A stretch of DNA of 64,000 nt from Sulfuricurvum sp. (GCA_030696775.1 JAUYRN010000012.1:209796-273795); one strand, 5' to 3'. Positions 54,540 to 63,088 are shown, numbered from the stretch's first letter. Made by a program: numbers and translations. Notes: a model not told the origin generated them from the letters alone.

Positions 54540-55586
54540 TTAATTTGAATAATCTACAACAATATCGTATCCTTCGTACTCTATCACATCACCAATAATT
54601 GACGCAGTCAAACCAGCATCTATACACTTACCTATCATCTGCTGTGCACTGCTTTGCGGAATACTTACAAGAAGCCCTCCTGATGTTTGTGCATCAAACA
54701 GAATCATTTCCTGTTCAAATTCGATTGATGACGCTAAATAGACGTAGGGTTTATTGTACTCATGATTAGCACGTGTTCCTCCTGGGATCATCCCTTTAGA
54801 CGCCATTTCAATCGCTTCAATAAAATACGGAACCTTTGCAAAATCTATTTTCATTGTCACATTTCCGGCACTCATCTCTCTCATGTGCCCCATTAAACCA
54901 AATCCCGTTACATCGGTACACGCCGATACATTAGATTCTCTTGCGATCAATGATGCTTTATAATTGAGGGTACGAAGGTTTTCAGCAACCTTCATTGCCA
55001 GAACTGGATCAAGTAAATCATTTTTTATAGCTGTAATCAAGATGCCCATCCCAAGCGGTTTTGTCAGAATAAGCACATCCCCAATTTTAGGAGTATTGTT
55101 ACGTAGAACTTTATTCGGATGAATGAATCCTGTACAAGAGAGTCCATAAATCATTTCCGGTGTTTGAATTGTATGCCCTCCAACAATAACGGCTCCACAT
55201 TCAGCTACTTTATTCTGTCCTCCACGCATGATCTCTGAAAGAATCTCTGCTGTATGGTTTTTTGAATCAAAACCTACTAGATTCAATGCAGTCTTAGCAT
55301 CTGCGCCCATTGCAAATACATCACTTAGTGAATTGGCAGCAGCTATTTGGCCATAAACATACGGGTCATCCACTACAGGTGTAATAAAATCGACCGTCTG
55401 TACGATAGCAATTTCATCATTTATTTTATAAACTCCGGCATCTTCATTTCCCTCGAAACCAACAATCAAATCTTTATGAAATGACTCAATATGGCATGTG
55501 GAATCAGCCAAAGAACCTGGGGCAAGTTTTGCTGCACATCCTGCTGCACGAACAAATTTTGTAAGTTTTGCATCTGTATTCATCAT
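54540..55586 (-). CDS. selD: Selenide, water dikinase SelD (Cys form)
   Basis: 348 residues. Makes selenophosphate from selenide and ATP for SelA. Active-site motif GCAAK with Cys17 and Lys20, the same numbering as in E. coli; some relatives have selenocysteine at this Cys, this one does not. Further AIR-synthase-like blocks: DSTCHIES, NSLSDVFAMGADAKTALNLV, VGGHTIQTPEMIYGLS, CTDVTGFGLMGH and FDAQTSGGLLVSI. Cytoplasmic. Upstream lies a 31-base palindrome. Confidence 0.96.
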   Translation of the reverse strand: MMNTDAKLTKFVRAAGCAAKLAPGSLADSTCHIESFHKDLIVGFEGNEDAGVYKINDEIAIVQTVDFITPVVDDPYVYGQIAAANSLSDVFAMGADAKTALNLVGFDSKNHTAEILSEIMRGGQNKVAECGAVIVGGHTIQTPEMIYGLSCTGFIHPNKVLRNNTPKIGDVLILTKPLGMGILITAIKNDLLDPVLAMKVAENLRTLNYKASLIARESNVSACTDVTGFGLMGHMREMSAGNVTMKIDFAKVPYFIEAIEMASKGMIPGGTRANHEYNKPYVYLASSIEFEQEMILFDAQTSGGLLVSIPQSSAQQMIGKCIDAGLTASIIGDVIEYEGYDIVVDYSN

Positions 55587-56001
55587 ATTATTTTTACCTT
55601 TTCACTAACTTTAAAAGAAAACTTTTTTTGCATTTAAACAAAAGTATTGTAATAGTAAAAATTGAATATATTCTTAATAAGTAAAATATTATTTTACTTA
55701 TTAACCTTACAAGTTCGCAAAATCACATCAATATATAAAACAACCTGTTAAAAATATATTATCTTTACATAAATTTATCTTTGATATACAACGAAAAACA
55801 AATGTTTTCCGACACTTTTACGATCTGTAAAAATCAACTCAAAAATCTGCTTATTAGCATACGAAAAATACTATCGGAAAATAGATGCATACGGAAACTA
55901 AAAAATTAGGTTTTCCGACATAATATTGAAATAACCCCAGGTATTAGACAGTTTATCTATCCGCCAATATTTCTTGATTCAAAAATCTAGTACATCAAAT
56001 A
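55587..56001. other. 415-base intergenic region upstream of selD
   Basis: No credible gene. Contains the selD palindrome (55674-55704, listed separately) and a set of TTTTCCGA words: GTTTTCCGACA as an 11-base direct repeat at 55804-55814 and 55910-55920, and the inverse TCGGAAAA at 55874-55881. These may be protein-binding sites of unknown use. Confidence 0.55.
55674..55704. promoter_or_regulatory. Long perfect palindrome upstream of selD
   Basis: TTAATAAGTAAAA-TATTA-TTTTACTTATTAA, 13-base arms with a 5-base spacer, 88 bases before the selD ATG. The inner AAGTAAAA arm links it to the sites at 40958 and 54500. Confidence 0.5.
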
Positions 56002-56541
56002 CTATAAACGGTGCGGAATTCTGTCGCCCAGCGCCTTGGCAATATATTTACTAATCTCTTTATCAAATGCATAACTATGCGATATGCCCCACACTTGTAT
56101 GGTTGCAGTTCCTCTAATATACAGTGGCTGCTTGGATGTAAGTATTTTGTCGATTCGTCCAATAGAGATTTTGGAAGGTTCTATAAGCAGAGTGATCGGA
56201 ATGTTTTGTTCGCTATTACTTGCAATCACCATAGGCTTCTTACCATCTAGGATCACTTCTCCGTGTGCAAACTCTTCCTGACTATCCACAAGGGTATAAC
56301 TAAGAGAACGCAGAGTAATGTCATTCATCCAATGATTGATAATCTTTACATCACTTCCCAGACGTATGCCGTTGCTTGAAGTGCGCAGCCCTATCACAGA
56401 AAGTAGTTCTAATGCAATATCTGCTTTTGAACTCTCAAGTCGTATATTTCCTTGAGGTTCGATGATAATGTCTTCACCCATTTTGGGTGCACATCCGACA
56501 AGAATAAAGATAAGAGGGATCAAAAAATATATGTTTTTCAT
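56002..56541 (-). CDS. Lipoprotein with LEA/WHy-like fold, unknown function
   Basis: 179 residues. Lipoprotein signal with lipobox (MKNIYFLIPLIFILVGCAP, Cys17). The mature part is all-beta (NIRLESSKADIALELLSVIG, LGSDVKIINHWMNDITLRSL, NIPITLLIEPSKI), reminiscent of LEA-2 type lipoproteins, without a known role. It lies in the right part of the element, with no close operon partner. Confidence 0.6.
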   Translation of the reverse strand: MKNIYFLIPLIFILVGCAPKMGEDIIIEPQGNIRLESSKADIALELLSVIGLRTSSNGIRLGSDVKIINHWMNDITLRSLSYTLVDSQEEFAHGEVILDGKKPMVIASNSEQNIPITLLIEPSKISIGRIDKILTSKQPLYIRGTATIQVWGISHSYAFDKEISKYIAKALGDRIPHRL

Positions 56542-57400
56542 GCTGCATTCACTTTAATAATTTTAACGTTAAGTAATTTTAACAGAAGTCTGTACGCGAC
56601 ATGATTAAATAGATGAATGTTCATATTCTATTCGTTGAGCATAACCATAGTTGACAATGAGACACTCAATGTTGTATAATTACATTAACAAAAGGTATTA
56701 CTTAATACTCTTGCATTTTTGTCCGCAATTATATTGTTCTAGTAGATACATTCATTGAGATATTATTTTCTAAAAAAGATTTATTGTGTTGTTCGTAGGG
56801 GTATGCTGCTTTTTTTCTGTGAACGTGACAGGATATAGGCAGATTGCGCCCTAATAAATTCTTGACTGTTTACATCTCCCCTCCGCCACGTACAATATCC
56901 ATCCCATATTTCTCTCTCATCTTTGTGACGGCATCGGTTAAATTACGCATTTTCGTATCATCTTGATATTCAAGCATGTCAAATGTTTTAAGATCAGTAT
57001 AATAAAAGATGATATTTCAGCCTCCGATTTTTTTCATTACACCAAAAACCGACAATCATCAAGCAAAGATCAACCGTAAATAAATGTATTTGCAGAAGTA
57101 TTTGAGGAGTCCGTACGCTTTAATTACGACAACGTGCTCACGACAAAACAGGAACAGCGTTTGCTGGAAAGATACACATGATACGACTACTAAAAAAACT
57201 ATTTAGAATCCGCACAAAAAGATATAAGGAATACCATATTACAAATATGGCATTTGGGTGTGTTGAGTAAAATTTAAAGATTTTCTACATGCACTATATG
57301 CTGCGGTTTTTTTAAACGAGATATTTAAATTTCTTACAAAGCGTCATCGGCAGTTGTTACATGCTATGCTTTGATATCTTAACAATAGGTTCAAAGCCCA
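56542..57400. other. 859-base region of decayed sequence
   Basis: No intact gene. 56870-57013 (minus) is a possible gene remnant, listed separately. On the plus strand around 57033-57180 two short open stretches (DFFHYTKNRQSSSKDQP, stop, then VFEESVRFNYDNVLTTKQEQ) look like further broken coding sequence of unknown family. The rest shows nothing I can name. Such decay is common near the ends of integrated elements. Confidence 0.5.
56870..57013 (-). pseudogene. Possible C-terminal remnant of a Y-family DNA polymerase gene
   Basis: An open stretch of about 47 codons without a start, ending LTDAVTKMREKYGMDIVRGG and a stop. The pattern 'A..KMR.KYG.DI...G' is like the extreme C terminus of UmuC/DinB-like polymerases in this phylum. 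The match is short and the assignment tentative. Confidence 0.3.
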
Positions 57401-58426
57401 GTGCCCAATCACAGCAAACCCAAATGTCTTATCATTATAGGAGCCGGACTCAGTGGTCTTTATGCCGCATACTTGCTTCAAGATCATTTTGAGATAGTGA
57501 TTCTTGAAGCGAATGATCATATCGGTGGACGAATTTTAGGAACACCAAACGGCGGTGACTTGGGACCTACTTGGGTATGGTCACATCACAAAGCCACCCT
57601 TGCACTTTCCCAAGAACTGGGTCTCACCTTATTTGCGCAATATACTAAAGGGGATGCACTCTACGATGATCCAAAAGGGGTTCAACGCTTTAACCCTGCC
57701 CCATTTGCGCCCTCAGCGCGATTTGCCGGAGGGGTCAGTACCCTCACAGATGCTTTGTACAATAAGCTGCATCGAGTAAAGTTTCATTTCAATACCCCTG
57801 TAGATACAATCCTGGATCAAGATGATGAAATAATTGTCCAAAGCGGGATAAACCGCTACCAGGGTGACAAAGTAATCTCGACCCTTCCGCCAAGACTGAT
57901 TGCCCAAAATATCCGTTTTTCACCCCCTCTGTCTTCGCAAATCGTGTCTGAGTTAAATCAAACCCCCACTTGGATGGCTCAATCGGCTAAAGCGTTGATT
58001 TCGTATGAGAGTGCGTTTTGGAGAGAGGATGGCTTGAGTGGGTTTGCGATAAGCCATCAAGGTATACTGGGAGAAATCCATGATGCTTCGCAAGCCGATC
58101 ATCCGGCACTTTTTGGTTTTTTTCATGCCAACCGATCGGTTGAAGATTCCAAGAGTGCTATTATCGATCAGCTTACACGTCTTTTTGGACCTTATGCGGC
58201 TCACCCACTGTGTATTGATCTCAAAGATTGGAAAATCGATCCCTGCTGTTCAACCCCTTTGGATCAAATACCCTTGCGTGACCATCCCGACTATGGATTG
58301 GATATCAGTGCGTTTGATGGTCGATTTAGTTGTATCGGCACAGAGACCTCGTACATTGAAGGGGGCTATTTAGAGGGGGCTTTGCAGAGTGCTTTAAAGA
58401 TTTCCAAACAGCTCCTTGGCATTTGA
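57401..58426 (+). CDS. Flavin-containing amine oxidase family protein
   Basis: 341 residues from a GTG at 57401. N-terminal dinucleotide-binding motif IIGAGLSGLYAAYLL with acidic end VILEANDHIGGRI, then GGDLGPTWVWSHH. The C-terminal FAD block is GRFSCIGTETSYIEGGYLEGAL. Monoamine-oxidase-like, but shorter than most (usually 420 or more), with a compact substrate domain. Substrate unknown. Isolated between decayed sequence and the toxin-antitoxin pair. Confidence 0.83.
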   Translation: MPNHSKPKCLIIIGAGLSGLYAAYLLQDHFEIVILEANDHIGGRILGTPNGGDLGPTWVWSHHKATLALSQELGLTLFAQYTKGDALYDDPKGVQRFNPAPFAPSARFAGGVSTLTDALYNKLHRVKFHFNTPVDTILDQDDEIIVQSGINRYQGDKVISTLPPRLIAQNIRFSPPLSSQIVSELNQTPTWMAQSAKALISYESAFWREDGLSGFAISHQGILGEIHDASQADHPALFGFFHANRSVEDSKSAIIDQLTRLFGPYAAHPLCIDLKDWKIDPCCSTPLDQIPLRDHPDYGLDISAFDGRFSCIGTETSYIEGGYLEGALQSALKISKQLLGI

Positions 58427-58667
58427 TACAGTAGTAACCAGATCAATCTCCTGATGGCTGCTTGCGCCTAGAATATGAAAAATGGATGAATAGTTTCATC
58501 CAAGCTCTATTTTTTATAGCCAATTACTGGCTGTTGGTATTAATGACTAATCATCTTATCGAGCAGTGGAGGCTTTCGATTAAATTCCCAGTTTACAATA
58601 CCAAAAGTTATTCTATGAACTAACTAAAAGTTAGTTTTTAAGGGCTGACTCACTATTGAACTAATAT

Positions 58668-59192
58668 TTATTTCGCATCAGTAATGGTGCTAACACTAAT
58701 AAACATCGGGAGAATATTTGTTATCGGATCAGGATTTTTGATTCCAACAAACCCTCTCTTGCGGTAAAAGTCATGTTTACCATCCTCAGCATCCAAATAA
58801 AGCCCTGCAACCCCAGCTTCGAATGATAACTTGAGGGTTAATTCAAGACTATGTTTTAAAAGTTTACTGCCAAGTCCTTGACCTGAATAAGAGAGATTAA
58901 CTCCAAGCATTACCAACCGCAAAACAGGTATCTGCTTTGTTGATCCGCTTGGTGAAGTATTAAATTCTTCTTTTGCTATTGAAAATGCCATGATATTATA
59001 ATAACCGATAAATTTATCACCTAGTGAGGTATCAAGTAGTACATAGGCTTGGCACATGCTATTTTTGACATTTTGCTTTAAGGAATTAGTCGCAAATCGA
59101 TTGATCATCTCATGACCACAATCAAATTTTTTGATCCCATTGTAGCTTTTTGTAATATTAAAGCGTTCTAATACAATTGTATTAGCGCTCAT
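58668..59192 (-). CDS. GNAT-family acetyltransferase toxin (TacT-like)
   Basis: 174 residues. GNAT fold with the acetyl-CoA loop SYSGQGLGSKLLKHSLE and N-terminal FDCGHEMINRFATNSLKQN, as in TacT/AtaT toxins that acetylate the amino group of aminoacyl-tRNA and stop translation. Its start overlaps the end of the antitoxin gene by 11 bases. Placed near the right end of the element, where addiction modules often stabilise integrated DNA. Confidence 0.87.
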   Translation of the reverse strand: MSANTIVLERFNITKSYNGIKKFDCGHEMINRFATNSLKQNVKNSMCQAYVLLDTSLGDKFIGYYNIMAFSIAKEEFNTSPSGSTKQIPVLRLVMLGVNLSYSGQGLGSKLLKHSLELTLKLSFEAGVAGLYLDAEDGKHDFYRKRGFVGIKNPDPITNILPMFISVSTITDAK

Positions 59193-59484
59193 TCAAACTC
59201 TCCATAGACATCAATTCTTTCAATTGTGGAGTAGCTTTAGGAGGATTCATTAAAATCTCCATAAATCTCTTGTGATCATTTTCATTCAAAGTTATCATCT
59301 CAGCTTCAGCAACTACTGCTCTTGCTTTTTCAGCTGCTGCTGAAAGAATAAATGCGGTTAAATCACACCCCTGCAACCCTGCGGCTAATTGGATGAAATC
59401 TTTGAGCTTAGAATTGAGCTTCGCCTCAAATCTTGCATCTTTAGTATTGTCTAACATCCCATTGTAAAAAGAGATTGCTTGCAT
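59182..59484 (-). CDS. DUF1778 antitoxin (TacA-like)
   Basis: 100 residues. N-terminal ribbon-helix-helix of the DUF1778 family (RFEAKLNSKLKDFIQLAAGL, DLTAFILSAAAEKARAVV) and a C-terminal toxin-binding tail with LNENDHKRFMEILMNPPKAT. Binds and neutralises the GNAT toxin encoded next and represses the pair's promoter. Confidence 0.87.
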   Translation of the reverse strand: MQAISFYNGMLDNTKDARFEAKLNSKLKDFIQLAAGLQGCDLTAFILSAAAEKARAVVAEAEMITLNENDHKRFMEILMNPPKATPQLKELMSMESLNER

Positions 59485-59554
59485 TGTTGACTCCTGTACG
59501 GATAATGTACGGATATTATAACATATTTATGACTAACTAAATAAAAAGGATTGA

Positions 59555-59691
59555 GGTGTGACAAGTGTGACAGAAGGATGACATTATTTAAGAATTTTGT
59601 GTAAATTAGAGAGTTTTGTGCGTGAAGAAACTCCCTGTTTCGTGTATTGTTAGAAAATTAGAGCATATACGGTATTTTCATAATATACTCG
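59555..59691. repeat. Right-end repeat, copy A (right end of the 43-kb element)
   Basis: 137 bases, gapless match to 61176-61312 with nine mismatches (about 93%). It starts with two GTGTGACA words 9 bases apart (59556, 59565), a word also found twice near the left end at 16766 and 16778. It ends in the core TAATATACTCG and continues into the attachment repeat. Read leftward it gives the codons MNIRVYYENTVYALIF, a ybgC-like start followed by element sequence. Confidence 0.8.
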
Positions 59692-59742
59692 TATATTCAT
59701 CCTGCTATCCCCTGTGTATCGGCATTTTAGCCGTTATTTTTT
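59672..59742. repeat. Right attachment site (attR) of the 43-kb element, and left site of the ATPase unit
   Basis: Direct copy of 16691-16761 including the last integrase codons (ADTQGIAG) and the first ybgC codons; 59693-59727 is perfect over 35 bases. Distance between the copies is 42,981 bases. The integrase tail here is not attached to an integrase gene, so it is the trace of a lost or recombined one. Confidence 0.8.
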
Positions 59743-59744
59743 TG

Positions 59745-61055
59745 TTATACAAGATCATCCAAACTCCAAAGTTTATAAATGATTTTATAATCTGCATATT
59801 GCTTGATAATATTTTTGGCTTTTTCTCTAAGCACACTTTCACTTAAGCGATCAGGATTAAGTTTTACTTCGGCAATCAGAATTTCTTTATTGAAGTCATC
59901 TACAGCGACTATATCGATTTCATTTTGGTTATTTCGCTCCCAATACGATCCAATTTTTGTATATTTTTTTTCCTCTTTTAAGAGTTCGATAAATAGTTTC
60001 TCTAAAAATCTTCCACTGAACGTATCAAAATCACGTGTCACAATATCTTTAAGCCTATCATAGTTTTCCGCCTCAATCAACGATTGATACTTATAGATAA
60101 ATCGGAACCAAAAGCTGAGAAAGTTATCGATGATTTCGTATTTTTGAACCTTAGAATTCGGTTTAGCGTTAAATGGTTTTATGCTTCGGATGATGTTGTA
60201 ATCATGTTCAAGGCGATAAAGATATCCCGAGACATTTTTATCCAAAACACTTTCGATCTCGCTTTTAGCTGTTTTAGAATTTGCGATCAATGAGAGTATG
60301 GAGAAATAGACACCATACTCCTTTCCGAACTCTTCAATAAGCCGATTACGCCCCTCATCTAAAAAGAGTGAATAAGGTTTTATAATCTCATCGATCATAG
60401 AGGTTTTATCGAATGCACCATACAGAGCAAATAACTCAATGTATTTCGCTACCCCACCGGTGAGAATAAAAAATTCTAGTAAACTCCGGCTTGAATAGGC
60501 ATTATTATCCCGAAGGATTTCTTTGAGTGTTGATATCGCAAAAGGCTGAAGATGTATTTTAAAATCTGCACGACCGAAGAGTGGCTCATGAGCATCTTCG
60601 AATATTTTTTTCATCAAAGAATAAACTGAACCGCTAAAAATCAGATGAATTTTTGAATCGTCTTTATTCAGATCCCATATTTTTTGGATAGACGAATAAA
60701 TAGAAGGATTAATCCGAATAAACTCCTGAAATTCATCAATAATCAAGGTGAAAGGATTAGTTTTTCCCCACTCCATCAACAAAGAAAAAAGATCTTCGAA
60801 TTTTGTAATGCTTCCAAAAATCGGTATGGCTAACCGTTCTTTGATCTCACCGATAAACTCTTCACACAAAAGCGATTCTTCTTTTTTAGAGATGAAAAAA
60901 TAAAGTTTCTTTCCTTGGGTATAAGGCTGCAGCGCAAGTGTTGTTTTTCCAATACGACGACGACCAATCAAAATAGTCATCACAGATCGACGACTTTTAA
61001 GTTCATCCGCTTTTTTTAAAAGTGCAAGTTCATTTTCACGATTGTAAAATTTCAT
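59745..61055 (-). CDS. AAA ATPase with DUF234 domain
   Basis: 436 residues. P-loop LIGRRRIGKTTLALQ, Walker B TLIIDEFQEFIR, sensor IHLIFSGSVYSLM, winged helix in the middle, and a C-terminal PD-(D/E)XK-like DUF234 region (NEIDIVAVDDFNKEILIAEVKL), the nuclease-like E/D...ExK pattern. Related proteins occur in archaea and bacteria with unknown roles, possibly mobile or defence. It is flanked on both sides by the element's right-end repeats. Confidence 0.85.
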   Translation of the reverse strand: MKFYNRENELALLKKADELKSRRSVMTILIGRRRIGKTTLALQPYTQGKKLYFFISKKEESLLCEEFIGEIKERLAIPIFGSITKFEDLFSLLMEWGKTNPFTLIIDEFQEFIRINPSIYSSIQKIWDLNKDDSKIHLIFSGSVYSLMKKIFEDAHEPLFGRADFKIHLQPFAISTLKEILRDNNAYSSRSLLEFFILTGGVAKYIELFALYGAFDKTSMIDEIIKPYSLFLDEGRNRLIEEFGKEYGVYFSILSLIANSKTAKSEIESVLDKNVSGYLYRLEHDYNIIRSIKPFNAKPNSKVQKYEIIDNFLSFWFRFIYKYQSLIEAENYDRLKDIVTRDFDTFSGRFLEKLFIELLKEEKKYTKIGSYWERNNQNEIDIVAVDDFNKEILIAEVKLNPDRLSESVLREKAKNIIKQYADYKIIYKLWSLDDLV

Positions 61056-61175
61056 TATAGTAACCTATGTTGTAATAACTGGCAGTATTATAATCGAAAA
61101 ATAAAAAAAGAATGATTAATGCTAACGCATAATGAAAAAAAGTGTAATAACCATATCTAAAAATACTAAATTAGC

Positions 61176-61312
61176 GGTGTGACAAGTGTGACAGAAGTAT
61201 GACTTGATTTAAGAATTTTGTGTAAATTAGAGAGTTTTGTGCGTGAAGAAACTCCCTATTTTGTGTATTATTAGAAAATTAGAGCATATACGGCATTTTC
61301 GTAATATACGCG
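61176..61312. repeat. Right-end repeat, copy B
   Basis: Gapless 137-base partner of 59555-59691. It contains the two GTGTGACA words (61177, 61186) and ends in TAATATACGCG, where the match stops and the presumed original host sequence begins. Confidence 0.8.
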
Positions 61313-61321
61313 CAAAGTCAT
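61271..61321 (-). pseudogene. Original 5' end of ybgC, cut off by integration
   Basis: ATG at 61321 with AGGGG five bases upstream opens MTLRVYYEN and then runs into element sequence and a stop at 61271. The first codons match the YbgC start (MNIRVYYED in the present gene). It follows the tpsB terminator, so before integration ybgC was the gene after the tps operon, and the attachment site is in its first codons. Confidence 0.65.
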
Positions 61322-61378
61322 TAAAACCCCTATTTAGAAGTATTTTATCGTGTCACACCTGTGTTTTATGAGTAATAT

Positions 61379-61402
61379 ATATAAAACTGGAATGATTCCA
61401 GT
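61379..61402 (-). terminator. Terminator of the two-partner secretion operon
   Basis: On the minus strand the hairpin ACTGGAAT-C-ATTCCAGT is followed by TTTTATAT, starting 4 bases after the tpsB stop codon. A standard rho-independent terminator. Confidence 0.75.
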
Positions 61403-61405
61403 CCT

Positions 61406-63088
61406 TTAAAAGCTCCATCCTAATTGGATAAGACCTCTTGTCATATATTTTGATTCACTTGTTACGTATGATCCGCCTATGCTTCTAGCCAGTTGTGCTT
61501 TTGCGAAGAAGGATTGGTAGGAACCGTAATATCCGAGACCTATATCTTGAAGGGTTCTACTTTGAAAAGTAGTATCGTTGGAGGTGTCTTCCATAGAAGC
61601 TATTCCAATATCATAAAAAGCACCTATTTTATTACTTATATTATTATAGACGCCAAGGTCTTTAAACAGCTCCACATTAAATACCACTCCGTTTTCAGCA
61701 CTAAGTTCACTGTCTGGAAAGAGTTTAACCCCGTTTATGCCACCTACGCTTATATCTTGACTACCATCTAGATTTTTATGTCCTAGAGCTTTTTGTACTT
61801 GTATACCTGTTTGCAAAGAAAACTCTTTTGGCAGGAAGGTCATTGCTCGTGCGTATCCATTTATTTTTGAAAAATTCCCTGCTGTTTTTGCCCCTTGTTC
61901 GTCAATGATTTTTGAGGTGTCATCTAAAAACTTCAGATTACCCATTGTTACTGTTACCCCTGAAAATATTTGTGAAGGGTATCCAAGTATAGAGTTACTT
62001 TTTACATCAGAGAGAGCAAGGTTTATCGTATCTGCTCTCTTATTGCTTATTGTCTGCTCTTGTTGGTAATCTTTTAGACGTTTAAACGAGGCTGTAGAAG
62101 AGATTTTCAGAGTATGATCTCTTGTTCTTATGATTGGATAGGACAAGGTAGCATCAACTGCGTTTGAAGTACCGGTAGCTCCTAATGAAGTATATTCTTG
62201 AGCTAGTACGTAGGTAGTTTTTGAGTAACCGATCTGTGCTGTCAATCCATTTGGCATAAGAGGAACAGTATAGGTGATGGAACAGTTTTTAAGGTTGCTT
62301 CCATTACTGATAAGCCCAGTTAAGCTGAATTTGTCTCCTATGCCTGCTAGTGAGTTAAGATCCAGTCCTGCCATGATTCTGTTGTACCCGGTATATCTGC
62401 TTCCGTAGTTATCTCCTATAATATATCCATTGTAACGGTTGGATGCATTGACATCAATATCAAAATCACTTGTACCGACATCTTTTCCTGGTTTAATATC
62501 TGCTTTGGTGACGACAATACCTGGAGTATCATTGATAATAAGCAAAGATCGCTCTAGAGTGTTGGTGTTGATAACATCCTCTTTTTTTGCTTCTTCCAGC
62601 ATCGCTTGGACTATACTGTCTTTGACATAAGAGCTGTTCTTAAGATGGAACTCGCCGTAATTTCCTTCAATAATCGCTATTTCCAAAACTCCGTTACTCA
62701 TACTCTGAACCGGTATATAGGCGCGTGCTACGAAGTACCCCTCTTTACGGTATTCGTTTGTGATAATGGATGCTATCTCTTGTAGCTGACCGAAGGTAAG
62801 GTCTTTATCTTTATACGATGCAATAAGAGTCAAGAGTTTTTGTTCATCGATATGGATAGCTCCCGTTATCTTAAAACTTGTTACATGGAGAGTTTTTCCG
62901 CTTTTATCATCGATCATAGCTGGAGCGTATTTTTGAACTCCACCTATTTCAACTAAAGGAATCGTGCTTTTAGGAATATCTTTTGGAGGCTGTACTTCTC
63001 TTAGGATATTACTGCTGTTTGGAACATTGACGGAGGCTGCAAATAGAAGCGTCGTACTTATTAGTGATAATGTAATTAGTTTTTTCAT
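61406..63088 (-). CDS. Two-partner secretion outer-membrane transporter (TpsB, ShlB/FhaC family)
   Basis: 560 residues. Signal peptide MKKLITLSLISTTLLFAASV, a POTRA_2 domain (TSFKITGAIHIDEQKLLTLI, ITNEYRKEGYFVARAYIPVQ), and a 16-strand ShlB-type barrel ending in GLIQLGWSF with the C-terminal Phe. It carries the TpsA protein of the next gene across the outer membrane. Its ATG overlaps the tpsA stop by one base. Confidence 0.92.
   Translation of the reverse strand: MKKLITLSLISTTLLFAASVNVPNSSNILREVQPPKDIPKSTIPLVEIGGVQKYAPAMIDDKSGKTLHVTSFKITGAIHIDEQKLLTLIASYKDKDLTFGQLQEIASIITNEYRKEGYFVARAYIPVQSMSNGVLEIAIIEGNYGEFHLKNSSYVKDSIVQAMLEEAKKEDVINTNTLERSLLIINDTPGIVVTKADIKPGKDVGTSDFDIDVNASNRYNGYIIGDNYGSRYTGYNRIMAGLDLNSLAGIGDKFSLTGLISNGSNLKNCSITYTVPLMPNGLTAQIGYSKTTYVLAQEYTSLGATGTSNAVDATLSYPIIRTRDHTLKISSTASFKRLKDYQQEQTISNKRADTINLALSDVKSNSILGYPSQIFSGVTVTMGNLKFLDDTSKIIDEQGAKTAGNFSKINGYARAMTFLPKEFSLQTGIQVQKALGHKNLDGSQDISVGGINGVKLFPDSELSAENGVVFNVELFKDLGVYNNISNKIGAFYDIGIASMEDTSNDTTFQSRTLQDIGLGYYGSYQSFFAKAQLARSIGGSYVTSESKYMTRGLIQLGWSF

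Noticed and set aside
54540..55586. SelD as a selenoprotein
   Set aside because: Residue 17 is encoded by a cysteine codon and the frame has no TGA; only the Cys form is supported.
61271..61321. A 16-residue peptide gene
   Set aside because: It has a good ribosome site and ATG, but its first codons match the start of ybgC and its end lies in the element repeat, so a cut-off gene end is the better reading.
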